This document shows, in pieces, positions 61,797-64,000 of a stretch of 64,000 bases of DNA. The stretch comes from Acinetobacter higginsii (GTDB lineage: Bacteria; Pseudomonadota; Gammaproteobacteria; Pseudomonadales; Moraxellaceae). The stretch covers positions 742,760 to 806,759 of the forward strand of contig NZ_KB850072.1 in the NCBI RefSeq assembly GCF_000369525.1. The letters run 5' to 3'. The translations under genes and the position numbers were made by a program. The notes under the pieces were generated by a model. That model was not told where the DNA came from. It did no database searches and was given only the letters and a program-made list of their open reading frames with translations. Each line of letters starts with the position of its first letter. Position 1 is the first letter of the stretch.

Positions 61797-63482
61797 ATGG
61801 GTAGTATGATTAAAGGTTCAGTTTTTGAAACGCCTTTGCAGCCATTGCCAACGAATGCGGAAGAATTAGAAAAATGCCTTCGTGACCCGATTTGGCGTAT
61901 CTTTAGCGGTTGCTTGTACAAGATTAAAATTAAGGGTGATGACTTCCGTGATGAATTTGGCGTATTACGGGAAGCTGATACTTTTGAGTTACCATTTAAG
62001 CCAAACCAAGCACAGGTAAAGTTTTTAGATCGGTTGTGGTACCGCAATATCATTCTGAAAGCGCGTCAGCTTGGCTTTACAACCTTGATATGCGTGTTAT
62101 GGCTGGACCATGCGCTTTTTAATGCAAATCAAAACTGCGGTATCATTGCTCAGGATTTGCCTACTGTATATAACATCTTCAAAGATAAGATCAAATTTGC
62201 ATACGATAATTTACCAGAAGAAATTCGCGAACGTTTTCCCTTAAAAACATGCAATAAATCAGAAATGGAGTTTGCACATAATGGTTCAACCATACGTGTA
62301 GCAACTTCATTCCGTTCAGGAACAATTCACCGCTTACATATTTCTGAATTCGGTAAAATCTGTGCTACAGATCCAGCAAAAGATGATGAGGTTATTACTG
62401 GTTCTATCCCAACTGTGCCAACTAATGGTGTATTAGTTATTGAGTCTACTGCGGAAGGTCGTAATGGTTCCTTCTATCAAATGGTTCAAATTGCACAGGC
62501 CAACTATGCTTTACGGAAAAAACTAGGCACAAAGGACTACAGATTCCATTTCTATGCATGGTGGCAAGAGCCTAAATACCGATTAGATGCATCTACAGTC
62601 ATTATTCCAGCATCAGACCATGAGTATTTTGACGAGTTAGAGCAAAAAGTTAAGGATTCGATGGGCATTGAATGTCACATTGATCCTGATCAACGTGCTT
62701 GGTATGTCGTAACTCGTGATAACGATTTGAAAGGTGATCAAGCAAAGACTTGGCAAGAATATCCATCATTCCCCGAAGAAGCTTTCCAAGTTGCCAAAGA
62801 TGGTAATTACTACGCTAAAGACATGCTGGCTTTACGTAAGCGTGGTGGAGTATGTCAAGTTGAAGTACTGGAAGTACCTGTAAATACATTTTGGGATATT
62901 GGTAACTCGGATGGTTGTGCTATCTGGTTCCATCAAATGATGAACCAACAGGACCGTTTTATAAATTATTACGAAGAACATGGGCAGAACCTACAGCATT
63001 ATGTTGTTGAGCTTTTAAGACTTGGTTATGTCTTTGGTACACATTTCTTACCACATGATGCAGATCATCAGCGACTTGGTGATTTTAATAAATCTATTCG
63101 TGATCAATTAGCAGACCTATTACCAGGTCATAACTTTGTGATCGTTCCACGCATCACATTACTTAATACGGGGATTTTATCGACTCGAAAGATGCTGAAA
63201 AATGCATGGTTCGATGAAAACCGATGCAAACTCGGTATTCAGCGTATTGAAGGTTATCAAAAAGTATTCAGCAAACAACATAAGAAGTTTATCGACCAAC
63301 CAAATAAATCGAACGGCTGTTCAGAAGGTGCAGATGCGCTAAGACAACATGCACAGGCCAAGGAATCAGGGTTATTAGGTGATTACGTCTATACGGCTAG
63401 TAACACTGGTTCAAATTCAAGTACAACTCAATCCAACACGCAAGGCTATGTCGAAGCACCTGCACCAGATTGGCGATTTTAA
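61797..63482 (+). CDS. Terminase large subunit
   Basis: This 561-residue packaging motor has an N-terminal ATPase with a variant Walker A (LKARQLGFTT, about 84-93), Walker B (RLHISEFGK, Glu for catalysis) and coupling motif IESTAEG, then a C-terminal RNase H-like nuclease with WDIGNSD, LPHDADHQR and EGADALRQH. It cleaves concatemers and packages DNA into the prohead through the portal. The length and motifs are those of P22/T4-like headful terminases. Confidence 0.9.
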   Translation: MGSMIKGSVFETPLQPLPTNAEELEKCLRDPIWRIFSGCLYKIKIKGDDFRDEFGVLREADTFELPFKPNQAQVKFLDRLWYRNIILKARQLGFTTLICVLWLDHALFNANQNCGIIAQDLPTVYNIFKDKIKFAYDNLPEEIRERFPLKTCNKSEMEFAHNGSTIRVATSFRSGTIHRLHISEFGKICATDPAKDDEVITGSIPTVPTNGVLVIESTAEGRNGSFYQMVQIAQANYALRKKLGTKDYRFHFYAWWQEPKYRLDASTVIIPASDHEYFDELEQKVKDSMGIECHIDPDQRAWYVVTRDNDLKGDQAKTWQEYPSFPEEAFQVAKDGNYYAKDMLALRKRGGVCQVEVLEVPVNTFWDIGNSDGCAIWFHQMMNQQDRFINYYEEHGQNLQHYVVELLRLGYVFGTHFLPHDADHQRLGDFNKSIRDQLADLLPGHNFVIVPRITLLNTGILSTRKMLKNAWFDENRCKLGIQRIEGYQKVFSKQHKKFIDQPNKSNGCSEGADALRQHAQAKESGLLGDYVYTASNTGSNSSTTQSNTQGYVEAPAPDWRF

Positions 63483-63491
63483 GGAAAAGCT

Positions 63492-64000
63492 ATGTTTACT
63501 CAAGATGATGATACAGCTACACATGAGCAGATTAGCGAAGATCAAGCGCTAACTGTTGAAGAACTCACGGATATTATGCATGAGATCGAGGAGCAACCTT
63601 ACTGGCGTAGTATTGCGGATAAAGAAATGGATTATGCCGATGGCAACCAGCTTGATAGCGATATCCTGAAGAAAATGCAGCAGATAGGGATACCGCCTGC
63701 AATCGAGGACATGATTGGTCCAGCATTAGGCTCAGTGGAAGGCTTTGAGTTGCAGACTCGCACAGATTGGCGCGTAACTGCCAATGGTGAAACTGGTGGA
63801 GATGATGTAGCAGCTGCTCTTAATTATAAATTGAATCAGGCAGAAAGACTGGCCAAAGCAGATGAGGCATGTAGTAAGGCTTTTAGGCCACAGATTGCAT
63901 GCGGTATTGGCTGGGTAGAGGTAAAGCGCGAACAGGACCCGTTCAAATATCCATATCGGTGCATTGCCGTCAATCGTAATGAAATTCATTGGGACATGAA
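63492..64000 (+). CDS. P22-like portal protein, 3' end outside window
   Basis: The ATG at 63492 follows AAGGAAAAGC and opens a frame that runs to the window edge (169 residues seen). The N-terminal features are those of P22 gp1-type portals: YWRSIADKEMDYADGNQ, IGPALGSVEGFELQTRTDWRV, and CGIGWVEVKRE. The portal forms the DNA channel at one prohead vertex and works with the terminase. It directly follows the large terminase. Confidence 0.82.
   Translation, partial: MFTQDDDTATHEQISEDQALTVEELTDIMHEIEEQPYWRSIADKEMDYADGNQLDSDILKKMQQIGIPPAIEDMIGPALGSVEGFELQTRTDWRVTANGETGGDDVAAALNYKLNQAERLAKADEACSKAFRPQIACGIGWVEVKREQDPFKYPYRCIAVNRNEIHWDM

Noticed and set aside
63732..63989. Minus-strand frame inside the portal gene
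   Set aside because: Antisense to a well-supported phage portal frame.

Overview
The window looks like an Acinetobacter chromosome. It has low GC and Acinetobacter-type forms of dnaE, alaA, dapC, glnD and ychF, many AAAA-GC-rich stem-TTTT terminators, and a dnaE-trmJ-cysE cluster. The species cannot be fixed from this sequence. Positions 1-45043 are ordinary host genes. From about 45084 to the right edge the sequence is a temperate prophage that begins inside a tRNA-Met gene and runs off the window at its portal gene.

Host part. At the left edge is the 3' part of ahpF (peroxide defence). It converges on a lipoprotein lipase and a TPR lipoprotein. A tight leftward cluster follows: dnaE (replicative polymerase), trmJ (tRNA methylation), cysE (cysteine synthesis). 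Next are a Sel1-repeat protein, an AlaA transaminase with an unusual N-terminal extension, msrB-gpx (oxidative repair), an AraC regulator with a LysE-type exporter, an RND efflux pump with its adaptor, an Lrp regulator divergent from a second LysE-type exporter, a TonB siderophore receptor, dapC, glnD and purT. Small lipoproteins, a Crp-type regulator that probably represses itself, an Mpo1-like membrane protein, an alpha/beta hydrolase opposite a GlxA-type regulator, and ychF come after. A leftward six-gene unit at 41225-34785 combines two SfnB-like flavin oxidoreductases, an FMNH2-dependent monooxygenase and a MetQNI-type importer. It is probably a sulfur-scavenging operon. A glutathione transferase, an Lrp regulator, yebC and an acyltransferase complete the host part.

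Prophage part. The tRNA-Met gene is cut just after its anticodon loop, and two repeat families lie beside the junction. A leftward early operon (50455 to 45307) carries an ERF annealing protein, an ExoX-like exonuclease, a Fis-type HTH protein and an excisionase-like protein. An S24-type repressor (50681-51466) sits between two mirror-image promoter-operators that share the motif TTTAGC-N4-GCTAAA. The rightward early operon (51588-59933) is a chain of overlapping genes: a Cro-like protein, small zinc-finger-like proteins, a cytosine-5 methyltransferase with eight internal repeats, a Dam-type methyltransferase, an O-type replication initiator whose gene holds palindromic iterons (candidate origin), RusA, and a RuvC/RNase H-fold protein. 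A lone leftward gene (59975-60925), a possible nuclease or defence cargo, separates this from the packaging genes: small terminase with a candidate pac site inside it, large terminase, and a P22-like portal. No integrase gene is visible, so it should lie beyond the right edge.

Most worth a second look: the repeat-expanded cytosine methyltransferase, the iteron origin inside the initiator gene, the twin promoter-operators, the lone reverse-strand gene, the GTGCGCA cluster in the small terminase gene, and the Crp-family dyad directly in front of its own regulator gene.
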